Below are positions 8,330-17,405 of a stretch of 36,517 nt of DNA, piece by piece. Origin of the DNA: Terriglobales bacterium (GTDB lineage Bacteria; Acidobacteriota; Terriglobia; Terriglobales; Acidobacteriaceae). The translations under genes and the position numbers were made by a program. The stretch covers positions 1 to 36,517 of the forward strand of contig JAICLA010000003.1 of NCBI GenBank assembly GCA_025927695.1. The letters run 5' to 3'. The notes beneath the pieces were generated by a model. It did no database searches, was not told where the DNA came from, and saw only the letters and a list, made by a program, of their open reading frames with translations. Each line of letters starts with the position of its first letter. The stretch's first letter is position 1.

Positions 8330-9007
8330 TTAGTTTTGCAGATCGAGCGTTACGGTTTGCGCTTTGCGTGTGGCCAAGGCGATTGGTTCAAGTTTCACGC
8401 CCCAAAAGATGGCGGAAACACGCAGAGTAATGATGAGTAATGCTGCGGCAGTTCCGCTCACAACTAACGATGCTCCTGTCCGTTGCAATCCCGCGAACAC
8501 TGCCGCGCCTAGCAGCGATACTGTGGCATAGATCTCCCCTTTGAAGATGCGAGGGATCTCGCCGCAAAGCACGTCACGGATCGCGCCTCCGGCAACGCCG
8601 GTGACCATTCCCATCAGCACCACGATGAGAAATGCATAGTGATCATTCAACGCGAGCTTCGCCCCACTGACGGTAAAGAGCGCCAAGCCTAGAGCGTCGG
8701 CCAAGGTGAGTGAATACGTAGGGACTGCCCATACACGCGCGTATGCCGCAGTTGCGACGGCGACCAGGGCGGGCAGCCACAAGAATGTGGTGTTAGCGAT
8801 CCAGAACACCGGCCTGTGATCGAGAAGAAGATCGCGCACCGTACCACCGCCAATGGCGGTGACAATCGCCGTAACTATGAGTCCGAAGATGTCCATCTTC
8901 TTGCGTGCAGCCGCCAGCGCGCCGGAGACGGCGCACACTGCGACGGCAAACATCTCTAGCCCATAGAGCAAGGCTGCTGGATTTGCGTAACGCACGGGGA
9001 TGGTCAT
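8330..9007 (-). CDS. TRIC-type cation channel (YadS/UPF0126 family)
   Basis: A 225-residue inner-membrane protein with seven hydrophobic segments arranged as two related triple-helix halves, as in bacterial TRIC trimeric cation channels. The halves carry the family glycine motifs: AIGGGTVRDLLLDH in the first half and GVAGGAIRDVLCGEIP in the second. A strong ribosome site (AAGGAG) precedes ATG 9007 by about 8 bases. The rest of the 5' region is a terminator belonging to the upstream gene, so the promoter must lie in a very short interval or inside that hairpin region. TRIC channels conduct monovalent cations; the physiological role in bacteria is poorly defined. Confidence 0.88.
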   Translation of the reverse strand: MTIPVRYANPAALLYGLEMFAVAVCAVSGALAAARKKMDIFGLIVTAIVTAIGGGTVRDLLLDHRPVFWIANTTFLWLPALVAVATAAYARVWAVPTYSLTLADALGLALFTVSGAKLALNDHYAFLIVVLMGMVTGVAGGAIRDVLCGEIPRIFKGEIYATVSLLGAAVFAGLQRTGASLVVSGTAAALLIITLRVSAIFWGVKLEPIALATRKAQTVTLDLQN

Positions 9008-9035
9008 TGTTATTTCTCCTTCGAATCGGGGCCCA

Positions 9036-9066
9036 AAATAGAAAAGCCGCTCAGTGTTTGAGCGGC
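9036..9066 (-). terminator. rho-independent terminator after the PD40 gene
   Basis: GCCGCTCA (9046-9053) pairs with TGAGCGGC (9059-9066) around a 5-base loop. On the minus strand the stem is followed by TTTTCTATTTT, so it ends transcripts coming from 9262 and upstream. About 195 bases separate the PD40 stop from the stem. I see no gene, tRNA or riboswitch in that stretch. Confidence 0.75.
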
Positions 9067-9261
9067 TCTTCGGAAGATCTTAAAGGGCTAAGTTCTAGTC
9101 TTTCGCCCCCGAACCGCTGATATCGAACACACGCTTGTGCATAAACAGTTGGCATTGGACCATCTGCGGGATGCAACGCTCGATATGTTGAATCGCGGTT
9201 CTCACAATTCAAGATTACGTTGGATGACGGGATGTGTCAAACGATTCACCTTTGCGGCGGC

Positions 9262-10137
9262 TTATCGCGTGAACAGTTTCGGTTTGAGACTTTTGACCCC
9301 GACTGCGCTGAGATCGATCTGTTGCAGGCTGCGATCACGGCCGAAGTACAGCGTTTTGCCGTCCCGTGAAGGGACGGGATTGTATTCGAATGAAGCGGTA
9401 TTGACCTTCTTACCCAGATTGATAGGCGTCTGCCAGTTCCTTTTCCTCCAAAAAGACACGTAAAGGTCGGCTTGCCCTTCGCCGCCACTTCGCTGCGAAT
9501 AGAAGAGGAGCGTCTTCCCATCGGGAGAGATGAAAGGGCTGGTATCAGAGGCTCCGGAATTTATTGCCGCCGAAAGTTTTGAGGGAGATTGGTATTCGCC
9601 ATTCACGTATTTCGAAACATAGATATTGTTGATTTTGCCAGGTGCTTCGCGATCACTGAAGAAATACATGGTGCCGTCGCGTGTGATGACTGGCGTGCCC
9701 TCTTTGAAGTCTGAGTTCACACTGGCGACATGTTTCGGTTCGCCCCATGTCTGACCAATGCGTTCTGTATACCAGATATCCATGTTTGGTTTTGCGTCAG
9801 CGGCTGCGCCCGGCACGGTGCGGGTTGAGATAAAGAAGATGCGTTTGCCGTCGGGCGAGACGAATGGATCGAGGTCTGACCACGTTTCTCCGCTGAACTC
9901 CACAGGCTTGGCTGTTTGCCACTTGCCGTCGCGAAAGTCTGACCGGAAGACATGCGTCGCCTTTGCACCTTGTTCGCGGCGCGAGAAATAGGCCTCTTTG
10001 CCGTCGGGCGAAAATGTAATGCCGAATTCGTGGCCGGTGGAGATCACACCTTCGGCGAAGGCAGTTGCGAAGTCCTGGGCGCTTGCCAATGGCGCGACTA
10101 CTAAGAGGAAAAGAAAAAGTTTAGTAATAGCATTCAT
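9262..10137 (-). CDS. exported PD40/TolB-like beta-propeller protein
   Basis: 291 residues with a signal peptide (MNAITKLFLFLLVVAPLASAQ). At least five WD40-like PD40 repeats follow, each with an SPDGK-type core: FSPDGKEAYFSRR, VSPDGKRIFFIST, ITRDGTMYFFSDR, ISPDGKTLLFYSQ and PSRDGKTLYFGRD. This predicts a periplasmic beta-propeller. The start overlaps the end of glcF by 17 bases, so it is the last gene of the glycolate oxidase transcript or is at least translated from it. PD40 propellers usually serve as binding scaffolds; no catalytic residues can be named. A link with glycolate metabolism is suggested only by position. Confidence 0.8.
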   Translation of the reverse strand: MNAITKLFLFLLVVAPLASAQDFATAFAEGVISTGHEFGITFSPDGKEAYFSRREQGAKATHVFRSDFRDGKWQTAKPVEFSGETWSDLDPFVSPDGKRIFFISTRTVPGAAADAKPNMDIWYTERIGQTWGEPKHVASVNSDFKEGTPVITRDGTMYFFSDREAPGKINNIYVSKYVNGEYQSPSKLSAAINSGASDTSPFISPDGKTLLFYSQRSGGEGQADLYVSFWRKRNWQTPINLGKKVNTASFEYNPVPSRDGKTLYFGRDRSLQQIDLSAVGVKSLKPKLFTR

Positions 10138-11479
10138 TCAGAACTTCGATAACGTGTTTGACGGGAAGATTCAAACCATTTTTTTCCATGCCAGCGCGTA
10201 GTTGCAGCATGCATCCGACATTTGCAGTCACTACGGTGCTGATAGACGCCGCGACCTGGGAAACGTCATCCATCTTGGCGTCAAGGATCTTCATTGATAG
10301 TTCGTTCTGCGCGACGTTGTAAGTGCCGGCGCTTCCACAGCATTGGTCCCAGTGAGGAAGCTCTATGATCTCTGCGCCGACAGCTCGCAGCAATTCGCGC
10401 GGGGCAGAGCGCACTTTCTGCGCATGCGCCAAATGGCACGGATCTTGATAGGTGACCTTCTCTGCAATCTTCTGTTTGGGTTCGCGCAGGCCTAGCGCAG
10501 CGAGGAATTCCGTTACATCTTTCATCTTCGAGACGAATTCGCGTGCGCGATCGGCGTATTCGGGGTCGTCGGCTAGCAGATCATCGTATTCTTTCAGGGT
10601 GGAACCGCATCCGGCCGCGTTAGTGATGATGGCGTCATATTTGTGCGCACCGTCGAGGAATGTATCGATATTCTTGCGCGCTAGTTTGCGAGCATCGTCG
10701 CGATAGCCAGAGTGGGAATGCAACGCGCCGCAGCAACGCTGGCGCGGAGTGACGTAGACTTCGACGCCGTTCATGGACAGCAAGCGAACAGTGGCATAGT
10801 TCAGGCGCGAGAAGGCGACGTTGGCGATGCATCCGGCGTGAAAAGCGACGCGCGCGCGCGTTTCGCCGACCGCCGGAATCAGCATGCCGATCTCCTCGAA
10901 GAAGAAATCGTGATCGATCTCAGGTGACAGGCGCTCGAGTTCTTCCATGCCGAAGAGGCGCAGCACGCCTGACTTTCGCACCAGACTTTGCAGCGGCGAT
11001 TGCTGATAGAAACGCATCATTCTCGCGGCTTGCGCGAGGCGGTGAAAATCTTTCAGCAGCTTTTCATAAAACACCCAGCGGACTATGCGCTCCATCACCG
11101 GACGCTTGTAGTGGGTTTCGATCTGAGCGCGGGCGCGTTCTACGATCTTGCCGTAGTGCACGCCCGACGGACATGCAGTTTCGCAGGCTACACATCCGAG
11201 ACAACGATCGATGTGTGTAACAAAAGAATCGCCAATAGGCAAGCGGCCTTCGTCCACTTGTAGGACTTGATAGATGCGTCCGCGGGGAGAATCCATCTCA
11301 ACGCCGAGCGCGCGGTAGGTGGGGCAATGATTCAGACACAATCCGCAATGGATGCAGGTGGAATAGAGTTCCCACGTGGGCCTATCGTGCGCGGAAAAAT
11401 TTGATACAGCGCACGACGGCTCATGCGGCAGGGCGTCTGACCCGCCTTCGTGCTTCGCGATCTGTACGAGGTCAGACAT
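10121..11479 (-). CDS. glcF: glycolate oxidase iron-sulfur subunit GlcF
   Basis: The 452-residue Fe-S subunit that passes electrons from the flavin subunits of glycolate oxidase towards the quinone pool. Two ferredoxin motifs lie near the N-terminus, CIHCGLCLNHCP and CLGCVACETACP. Two cysteine-rich CCG domains follow, marked by RCCGALHSHSG (middle) and QCCGSAGTYN (C-terminal); these CCG domains are characteristic of GlcF, GlpC and LldE. It begins 2 bases after the glcE stop and is overlapped by the PD40 gene at its end. Context with glcD and glcE makes GlcF more likely than GlpC. Confidence 0.92.
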   Translation of the reverse strand: MSDLVQIAKHEGGSDALPHEPSCAVSNFSAHDRPTWELYSTCIHCGLCLNHCPTYRALGVEMDSPRGRIYQVLQVDEGRLPIGDSFVTHIDRCLGCVACETACPSGVHYGKIVERARAQIETHYKRPVMERIVRWVFYEKLLKDFHRLAQAARMMRFYQQSPLQSLVRKSGVLRLFGMEELERLSPEIDHDFFFEEIGMLIPAVGETRARVAFHAGCIANVAFSRLNYATVRLLSMNGVEVYVTPRQRCCGALHSHSGYRDDARKLARKNIDTFLDGAHKYDAIITNAAGCGSTLKEYDDLLADDPEYADRAREFVSKMKDVTEFLAALGLREPKQKIAEKVTYQDPCHLAHAQKVRSAPRELLRAVGAEIIELPHWDQCCGSAGTYNVAQNELSMKILDAKMDDVSQVAASISTVVTANVGCMLQLRAGMEKNGLNLPVKHVIEVLNECYY

Positions 11480-11481
11480 GG

Positions 11482-12939
11482 TTAGACGACGAACCTACCG
11501 CGATTCAGAATGTTCTTTGGATCCATTGCAGCACGAACTTCGCGCATCAGCGCCATATCATTCGCGCTGCTTCCCCACACATCAAAGCGCTCCTTGGCCT
11601 CCAGCGGACAGCGCACTACAACGGCTGCTGAACCTTTCGGCAATCTGCTGCGCAATGACGATGCGACGTTCGCGAATTGCATAGCGTTGGGCGGATCAAC
11701 CCCGAGGGGAACAAACGCGAAAGTGAGTGAGCCAGTAGCGGCGCGTCCGATGGAAGCGCTCAACAGGTTGTGCTCCAGCGCGCTTTGCTCCGCTGCCTCA
11801 TAGGCTGCGCGCACCCCGCTGGGTGCGACTCCGGCATTCACGACCATGCAGTTGAAATGCCGAGTGCGGATTGAATCTTCGAAATTGGAAAGCCGCTGCC
11901 AAACTTTGATCTCTTCGGCGCCAGCGAGTTCCCGCGATACCGCTTCGCCTAAATCTTTCCGATAGCGATTGAGGACCGCGTCGCTCCCGCCTGCGCGCAC
12001 AACTAGAGAGTAAACTTCGGCGCGCTTCATACCTTGTTGAGGAGCGTAATGATCTGGATCCCGCACTTCTGACTTTGCAGATAGATACTCATGAGCGCGT
12101 GGTGACACCAGTTCCAGACACATAGGCGCGAGCGGCGAAGCGATGATGCGATCGCGTTGCGCGATTGCAGTGGCGAGATCGGAACAATCCAGAATGAACG
12201 TGCGAGTCTGTTTCGGCAAAGGAAACACTTTGAAATTTGCGCTGGTGATCACCGCGAGTGTTCCCATGCTGCCGATAATGAGTTTCATCAAATCATATCC
12301 GGCAACATTCTTCACCACCTTACCGCCGCCTTTGGCGGTCTTACCGTCGCCCGTGACGAAGTTGATGCCAATGCAATAATCGCGCACGCTGCCGAATCCT
12401 GAACGCATGGGTCCATGTGCGTTTGCGGCCAGGACGCCGCCGATGGTGGCGCGTTCCGGAAGCATTGGATCGAGCGGGAGGAACTGCGAATTCTTTGCGA
12501 GGATGCCTTGTACTTCCGCAATCGTCATGCCGGCCTCTACGCTGAGGGTTAGGTCTCCGGCATCGTAGTGCAAAACTTCATTCATGCGGTGTGTGCGCAA
12601 CAGGATGTCAACACGTTGTGGCGTGGCGCCAATGGATTGTTTCGTTCCGGCGCCTTGTGGAACAATGTTGTAGTCATTCTCACCGGCAAATTGCAGGATG
12701 GCAGCCACTTCTTTTTCATCTGCGGGAGAGACGACAGCCGAAGGTATTACACCATCGATCGCACAATCAGAAAGTTGATCTGCGAATGTTTTTCGTTCTT
12801 TCTGGTTTTTTCTTTTGCCTTTGCGTCGTTCAGACTTGCGGCGCTCGGGCGTTCCTCCCAAAACAAAGCTCTCCCCCACGATTCTTCCCAGTTCGCGATG
12901 CAGAGTGGTCTCTTGCTCAGTCGCCACGCCGGAAGCCAT
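11482..12939 (-). CDS. glcE: glycolate oxidase FAD-binding subunit GlcE, with an unusual basic insert
   Basis: 485 residues, longer than E. coli GlcE (about 350). The PCMH-type FAD-binding domain is recognisable from residue 65 on: VVSPADEKEVAAI, VPQGAGTKQSIG, then ERATIGGVLAANAHGP and NVAGYDLMKLIIGSMGTLAVIT. The C-terminal FAD-oxidase part is shorter and less conserved. Residues about 30-52 form a strongly basic run (RRKSERRKGKRKNQKERK) with an A-rich coding strand. It is not part of the known fold and looks like an inserted or drifted low-complexity segment. The start ATG overlaps the glcD stop in a TAATG, indicating coupled translation. Confidence 0.9.
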   Translation of the reverse strand: MASGVATEQETTLHRELGRIVGESFVLGGTPERRKSERRKGKRKNQKERKTFADQLSDCAIDGVIPSAVVSPADEKEVAAILQFAGENDYNIVPQGAGTKQSIGATPQRVDILLRTHRMNEVLHYDAGDLTLSVEAGMTIAEVQGILAKNSQFLPLDPMLPERATIGGVLAANAHGPMRSGFGSVRDYCIGINFVTGDGKTAKGGGKVVKNVAGYDLMKLIIGSMGTLAVITSANFKVFPLPKQTRTFILDCSDLATAIAQRDRIIASPLAPMCLELVSPRAHEYLSAKSEVRDPDHYAPQQGMKRAEVYSLVVRAGGSDAVLNRYRKDLGEAVSRELAGAEEIKVWQRLSNFEDSIRTRHFNCMVVNAGVAPSGVRAAYEAAEQSALEHNLLSASIGRAATGSLTFAFVPLGVDPPNAMQFANVASSLRSRLPKGSAAVVVRCPLEAKERFDVWGSSANDMALMREVRAAMDPKNILNRGRFVV

Positions 12940-14399
12940 TAGTCGGCTCCGTGGATTTCAGAAGTAGCATTCGGCCCACCGACGCTAGGGTGCCCCGGCG
13001 AATAAGTCTCGCGGCAACTGCGAGTGGTGGGAAAAAGTTTTTGCGGATTGAGAGTGCCCGCCGGATTGAAGACGTTGCGCAGACGCGTCATCACGTCAAT
13101 GTCGTCTTCCGAGAACATCACGGGCATGGCGGCCATCTTTTCCATGCCGACGCCGTGCTCACCGGTGATGGAGCCGCCGACGCTGACACAGTATTCGAGA
13201 ATCTCTTGTCCGGCGGCGAGGGTGCGTTTTGTCTGCTCGCGATCGCGGGTGTCGAAGAGGATGAGGGGATGCAGATTTCCGTCACCGGCGTGGAAGATGT
13301 TGCCGATCTGCAGGTCATATTTCCTGCCGATCTCACCTATCTTACGCAGCGTCTGCGGAATCTTGGTGCGCGGGATGACGCCGTCTTGCACATAATATGA
13401 TGGCGAGATGCGGCCAACCGCGCCGAAGGCATTCTTGCGGCCTGACCACAAGAGCTGCCTTTCTTTTTCATCCGCTGCGCGGCGGACTCCGCGAGCGCCG
13501 ACACGAAGACATATCTCGCGCACGGCGTCAGCGTTTTCGTCTACAGCTTCGCGGAGTCCTTCAAGTTCGATGAGCAGCACTGCGCCGGAGTCGAGCGGAT
13601 ACCCTGCGTGAGTGGCGGCCTCGACCGCACGGAGTGTCCAACCGTCCAACATTTCTAAAGCGGCGGGCGTGATGGACGCGGCGGTGATGGCTACGACGCT
13701 ATTGGCGGCATCGTCCACGGTATTAAAGACTGCGAGCAGAGTCGCAACGGCCTCCGGAAGTTTTGTGAGGCGTACCGTGATTTTCGTGGCAATGCCGAGC
13801 GTGCCTTCCGAGCCAACAAAGAAACCGGTCATGTCATATCCGCAGCTCTCGGCCGCTTTGCCGCCGAATTCGACAATGCGTCCTCCTGGCAGAACGACTT
13901 CGAGTCCGGTCACGTGATTCACAGTCACGCCATTGGCGAGCGTGTGGGGTCCGCCGGAATTTTCTGCTACGTTGCCGCCGATGGTACATGCCTTCTGACT
14001 GCTGGGGTCGGGAGCGAAGTAGTATCCGCGCGATTCGACGGCATGCGTGAGGTCAAGATTCACCACTCCCGGCTGAACCACCGCGCGCTGGCTGGGGATA
14101 TCGATCTCAAGGATCTTGTTCATGCGCGAGAAACCGATGACGATGCCGCCTTGTCTCGCGATGGCCCCACCACTCAAGCCGGTGCCTGCTCCGCGGGGCA
14201 CTATGGGAACATTTTCTTTCGTGGCGAGACGCGCGATCTGTGAAACCTGTTCGGTGGTCTGGGGGAAACACACCGCTTGCGGAGTACCGCGGTCTACGCC
14301 GCCGTCATATTCGTAAAGCATCAGGTCTTCAGGATGGTCGAGTACACCATCTTTCCCGACGATCTTCTTCAATTGCTTTACGAGCCTGTGAAACTGCAT
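12939..14399 (-). CDS. glcD: glycolate oxidase FAD subunit GlcD
   Basis: The catalytic subunit of glycolate (D-2-hydroxy acid) oxidase, which makes glyoxylate and passes electrons to GlcE/GlcF. The FAD-binding type-4 domain shows VPRGAGTGLSGGA, DPSSQKACTIGGNVAENSGG and GFFVGSEGTLGIATKITV. The C-terminal FAD-linked oxidase domain contains NIFHAGDGNLHP and GGSITGEHGVGMEK, which carry the metal/substrate histidines. The frame stays open to 14447, but that start lies on the far side of a hairpin. ATG 14399 gives the usual length (486 residues). A TACAAT -10-like box at 14412-14417 would put the transcript start only a few bases before this ATG, so a very short leader is likely. Confidence 0.92.
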   Translation of the reverse strand: MQFHRLVKQLKKIVGKDGVLDHPEDLMLYEYDGGVDRGTPQAVCFPQTTEQVSQIARLATKENVPIVPRGAGTGLSGGAIARQGGIVIGFSRMNKILEIDIPSQRAVVQPGVVNLDLTHAVESRGYYFAPDPSSQKACTIGGNVAENSGGPHTLANGVTVNHVTGLEVVLPGGRIVEFGGKAAESCGYDMTGFFVGSEGTLGIATKITVRLTKLPEAVATLLAVFNTVDDAANSVVAITAASITPAALEMLDGWTLRAVEAATHAGYPLDSGAVLLIELEGLREAVDENADAVREICLRVGARGVRRAADEKERQLLWSGRKNAFGAVGRISPSYYVQDGVIPRTKIPQTLRKIGEIGRKYDLQIGNIFHAGDGNLHPLILFDTRDREQTKRTLAAGQEILEYCVSVGGSITGEHGVGMEKMAAMPVMFSEDDIDVMTRLRNVFNPAGTLNPQKLFPTTRSCRETYSPGHPSVGGPNATSEIHGAD

Positions 14400-14421
14400 G
14401 GGGATGCGCAGATTGTAGCAA

Positions 14422-14441
14422 AGGCCGCTCGAAAGCGGCCT
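14422..14441 (-). terminator. hairpin between the glycine-zipper gene and glcD
   Basis: AGGCCGCT (14422-14429) and AGCGGCCT (14434-14441) form a perfect 8-bp stem with a CGAA tetraloop. On the minus strand only TTTGC follows, so the T-tract is short. It lies 24 bases after the stop of the upstream gene and 23 bases before the glcD ATG, so it most likely ends the upstream message. A role in the glcD leader is possible. Confidence 0.55.
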
Positions 14442-14464
14442 CTGCATCGCGAAGGAATTTTCGC

Positions 14465-15886
14465 TTAGTGATTCAGGTCAATCGAATCAAGTATCAGGCT
14501 GTTGGTATTCAGCAGCAATACTTGCTGGTTGTATATTACGCGCTCAGTGTTGCTGGCGGCGGCAGGAAGCTGCTTCTCGCACGCAAGCGGCAGAGATTGC
14601 GCTTGTTTCTGGGCGGCATAAGGAAGCGTGTCGCCTTTGTGGTATGGGATCGCGTTCGGAGTGGCAGCAGGAACAGCGCTGGGTGTGCTCGCCAGGCAAC
14701 TGGTGATAACACGACGGTCACGCGCCGAGAATTCCCATCCGGTATTCGTGGGCGTGGTGGTATTGGGCACTCCGCCATAAACCGCATCCTCTTCCGCGCT
14801 GCTGGTTGCGGGAGCATTAGTAGCAGTTTGCGGATTGCCAGAAGGCGGATTGGACGAAGGTTGCGCCGGTATTGAATTGTCGGAGTCGGAAGAGCTGTTT
14901 TCTCGTCGGCGAAGAACGGGAGCATCGTCAGGCGTGTTATTGCTCGCGACCGTAGAATCCCGGCGGTTGTTCGGATAGTTATTGCCGGGATAGCTATTCC
15001 TGTTATTGGGGTAGCTGTTGTCATTCGGGTAGTTGTTGCTACCTGAATTCGGATAGTTATTGTTCGGATAAGAATTGCTATTGCTCGGATAATTGCCGTT
15101 CGAATTGGAGTTCGGGTCAGAATTCGAATCGTGGCGACGATGTAGCACAGGCGCATTAGCATCACGCGGGCCGGAGTCGTTGTAGACGCTCGGCTGTGTC
15201 TCCATCGCGCGAGCGGCGGGTGAATTAATAGGAACCACCGTCGTTTCGGCACTGGTCACAAATCGCAAAATCCCTTCTGAATCTACGCGTGCTTCTTTTT
15301 TACCAGTAGCAGCAGCGGCACCAGTTCCGGCGGCTGCGCCCGTCGCTGCACCTATTGCAGCGCCTGAACCGCCTCCCGCGATGCCACCAATGATCGCTCC
15401 GAGGATTGCGCCTCCGCCGACTTTCGTCGTGTTGCTGGCCGTGTGAGAGGCTCCGGTGATCTCTTTAGACACAACCGTGAGGCCGGCAATCTGTTGATCA
15501 GAATGAATGTTATTGAGCGTTAGAACGAGTTGGCCGGAATCTTGCAGCCGTCCTGATGGCTTCACGCTGACGACGCGGCCGCTGACCTGGTCGCCGCGCT
15601 GGAAAATGATGTTCCCGTTGTCGTCTTCGATGGAACTGACGAGCGATCCGGTGAAAGTATCGCCGGGTTGCGAGGTGGCGCTGCTCAACATCTCGTTCAC
15701 GCGGATCTGAACGTCGAGTCCTGACGGCAGATAAATCGTTTGCGGAACATTGTTCCCATTCGGCGCAGGTGTGTTCTGCACGCTCGTGTTCTGCACGGGC
15801 CGCGAGTTCACCTGCGATTGCGCGAAAGCTCCGATTGACAGCGCAAGCACAACGACATAAGCCGCAAAATACTTTTTCACCTTCAC
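14465..15886 (-). CDS. exported glycine-zipper protein with an Asn/Tyr/Pro/Ser-rich region
   Basis: About 473 residues. The start chosen is GTG 15886, with a strong ribosome site (AGAGGTGA) 7 bases ahead; GTG 15907 lies upstream of that site. It begins with a signal peptide (VKVKKYFAAYVVVLALSIGAFAQ). Next is a soluble beta-rich domain (about 45-140) with GLDVQIRVNEMLSSATSQPG and FQRGDQVSGRVVSVKPSGR. A glycine-zipper segment at about 155-195 (GGGAILGAIIGGIAGGGSG and onward) could insert into or line a membrane. A low-complexity stretch of Asn, Ser, Tyr and Pro follows (about 260-315, repeated SYPNNNYPNS-like units). The C-terminal 70 residues contain four Cys. Similar exported zipper proteins are common in acidobacteria, as far as I recall. 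The function is unknown. Confidence 0.75.
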   Translation of the reverse strand: MKVKKYFAAYVVVLALSIGAFAQSQVNSRPVQNTSVQNTPAPNGNNVPQTIYLPSGLDVQIRVNEMLSSATSQPGDTFTGSLVSSIEDDNGNIIFQRGDQVSGRVVSVKPSGRLQDSGQLVLTLNNIHSDQQIAGLTVVSKEITGASHTASNTTKVGGGAILGAIIGGIAGGGSGAAIGAATGAAAGTGAAAATGKKEARVDSEGILRFVTSAETTVVPINSPAARAMETQPSVYNDSGPRDANAPVLHRRHDSNSDPNSNSNGNYPSNSNSYPNNNYPNSGSNNYPNDNSYPNNRNSYPGNNYPNNRRDSTVASNNTPDDAPVLRRRENSSSDSDNSIPAQPSSNPPSGNPQTATNAPATSSAEEDAVYGGVPNTTTPTNTGWEFSARDRRVITSCLASTPSAVPAATPNAIPYHKGDTLPYAAQKQAQSLPLACEKQLPAAASNTERVIYNQQVLLLNTNSLILDSIDLNH

Positions 15887-15969
15887 CGGTTCACCTCTAA
15901 ATAGCACCTTATGGGGACTTGGTGTATTAGATGCGGACGGCTGACATTTCGGACAGTAAAGTTAGGTAA

Positions 15970-17367
15970 TCAGCGGCGCTTGTCCATGAAAACAATGTAG
16001 CTGGATGCCCACAATCTGGTAGGAAGGCTGCCGTGCGGCTGCGCAGTCACTACCAGGTTGTAATCGTCTGTCACCGCAATCTTATTCAAGACGGAATCGG
16101 CTGCAAAAGGCTGAGCTAGCGCCAAATACCGCAAAAAATCCAACACTTCCCCACTTCCTTCATAACCCGGGGCGGCGAATGAAAGTTGCGTGCTTCCATC
16201 TGAAAAATGCCAGGCCAAAGAGGCCGTGAGTTGAATGGCGGCTTCGTAGTCTTCTGGGGCTACGGTGCCGGGTGCGGGATTGTCAAAGACGATGCGCAGT
16301 TTGCGCTCGTCCTCTCGGGTGAATTCACGGACTTTGAGAGCGCCGGATTTTGCGGTCGCCTTCCAATCCACCATACGAGCCGAATCTTCCGGCAAATATT
16401 CGCGAATGCGGTAGAGATCGTGGCCGCGGCCGCGCACGTAGGCTTCAAACTCGCCGGTAACCATGGGGAGGACGTGGAAGAAATCATCAGTGGCTTCGAC
16501 CGAGGGATAGACCACCATCTCGTGCTCGAGCTTCATGCGGCGCGTCTTCAGAAGAAATGAGAAAGGAAAGCGCGTAGCCAAGCCGAAGCCGTTTTGCACG
16601 TAGCGCCCGCGACGCGGAAAAGTCAGTTCTACATCAGCATGCGCTTTGCCACGAGACGCAATGTAGGGAAAATAAACCGAGCCATGAAAGATCGCATCGC
16701 TGGCTGCTGGAATCTCTTTCCGTCGAAGTTTGAGGTCGGGCCAATTCACCCAACGTTTTTCAGGGGTTCGCTTTGGCGGAAAAGCGAACGTGCCACGCTC
16801 CCATTCCCAGCGTTTTTGTCCAGCGGCTTGCGATTTTGGGGGAACGATGCTGACTGAGAATGACGACGTCCAATGGCGATTCTGCAAAGAAAGTTTGGCG
16901 ATGACCGGCTGTTTAGCAAACACATGCTCGGGAATGGCGGCATCGATGCGCAGGCCGCGGAGCACATGAGCTGATGCGATTCCGGAGATGACGATGGCCG
17001 CCAGCATCGCGGCGAGAATGATGAACAACAAGTTGTTGCCGGAGGTGAGCGAGGCCACGCCGATCAACAAGGTGATGCTGAGATAGACCACGCCCTCTGA
17101 AGTCACGTCATAGTCGAAGGCCTCGCGCATCCCTTCCAGAGCAACGCGTTTTGCAAGATAGGGGATGGAATAGATGCCGACGAATCCGGCAGTGAGTAGC
17201 GCCACAGCGGCAGCGACGTTCATGCCAAAAATATTTCCGGATTCGCGCAGCACCGTGGAAAGCAAGGCCGCGCCAAACGCGATGACCAGACCCGCCATGG
17301 CAGTGAAGAAACGGATCCAGGCTTTGCGATCTGTCATAGCAATAGCGCGTTTGATCTGATCAAGCAT
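15970..17367 (-). CDS. DUF58 domain membrane protein
   Basis: 465 residues. Two N-terminal hydrophobic pairs (about 20-70 and 92-135) anchor it in the inner membrane. The soluble part ends in the DUF58 signature: RGRGHDLYRIREYLPEDSAR, then MVDWKATAKSGALKVREF and a DNPAPG segment that belongs to the vWA-like fold. DUF58 proteins usually occur beside MoxR-type ATPases and vWA proteins and are thought to take part in assembly or maturation of other complexes. No MoxR or vWA partner lies within this window, so the gene looks solitary. An alternative start at MTDRKAWIRF, 10 residues in, is possible. Confidence 0.87.
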   Translation of the reverse strand: MLDQIKRAIAMTDRKAWIRFFTAMAGLVIAFGAALLSTVLRESGNIFGMNVAAAVALLTAGFVGIYSIPYLAKRVALEGMREAFDYDVTSEGVVYLSITLLIGVASLTSGNNLLFIILAAMLAAIVISGIASAHVLRGLRIDAAIPEHVFAKQPVIAKLSLQNRHWTSSFSVSIVPPKSQAAGQKRWEWERGTFAFPPKRTPEKRWVNWPDLKLRRKEIPAASDAIFHGSVYFPYIASRGKAHADVELTFPRRGRYVQNGFGLATRFPFSFLLKTRRMKLEHEMVVYPSVEATDDFFHVLPMVTGEFEAYVRGRGHDLYRIREYLPEDSARMVDWKATAKSGALKVREFTREDERKLRIVFDNPAPGTVAPEDYEAAIQLTASLAWHFSDGSTQLSFAAPGYEGSGEVLDFLRYLALAQPFAADSVLNKIAVTDDYNLVVTAQPHGSLPTRLWASSYIVFMDKRR

Positions 17368-17405
17368 CCCATGCAGGATGTTACCCCGTGCGTCGTTTTG
17401 AAGCC

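Noticed and set aside
9067-9261. Possible tRNA or structured RNA in the gap after the PD40 gene
   Set aside because: No cloverleaf, TTCGA-type T-loop or known riboswitch core could be found on either strand.
12591-13400. 269-codon plus-strand frame across the glcE/glcD boundary
   Set aside because: Shadow of two well-identified glycolate oxidase genes on the other strand.
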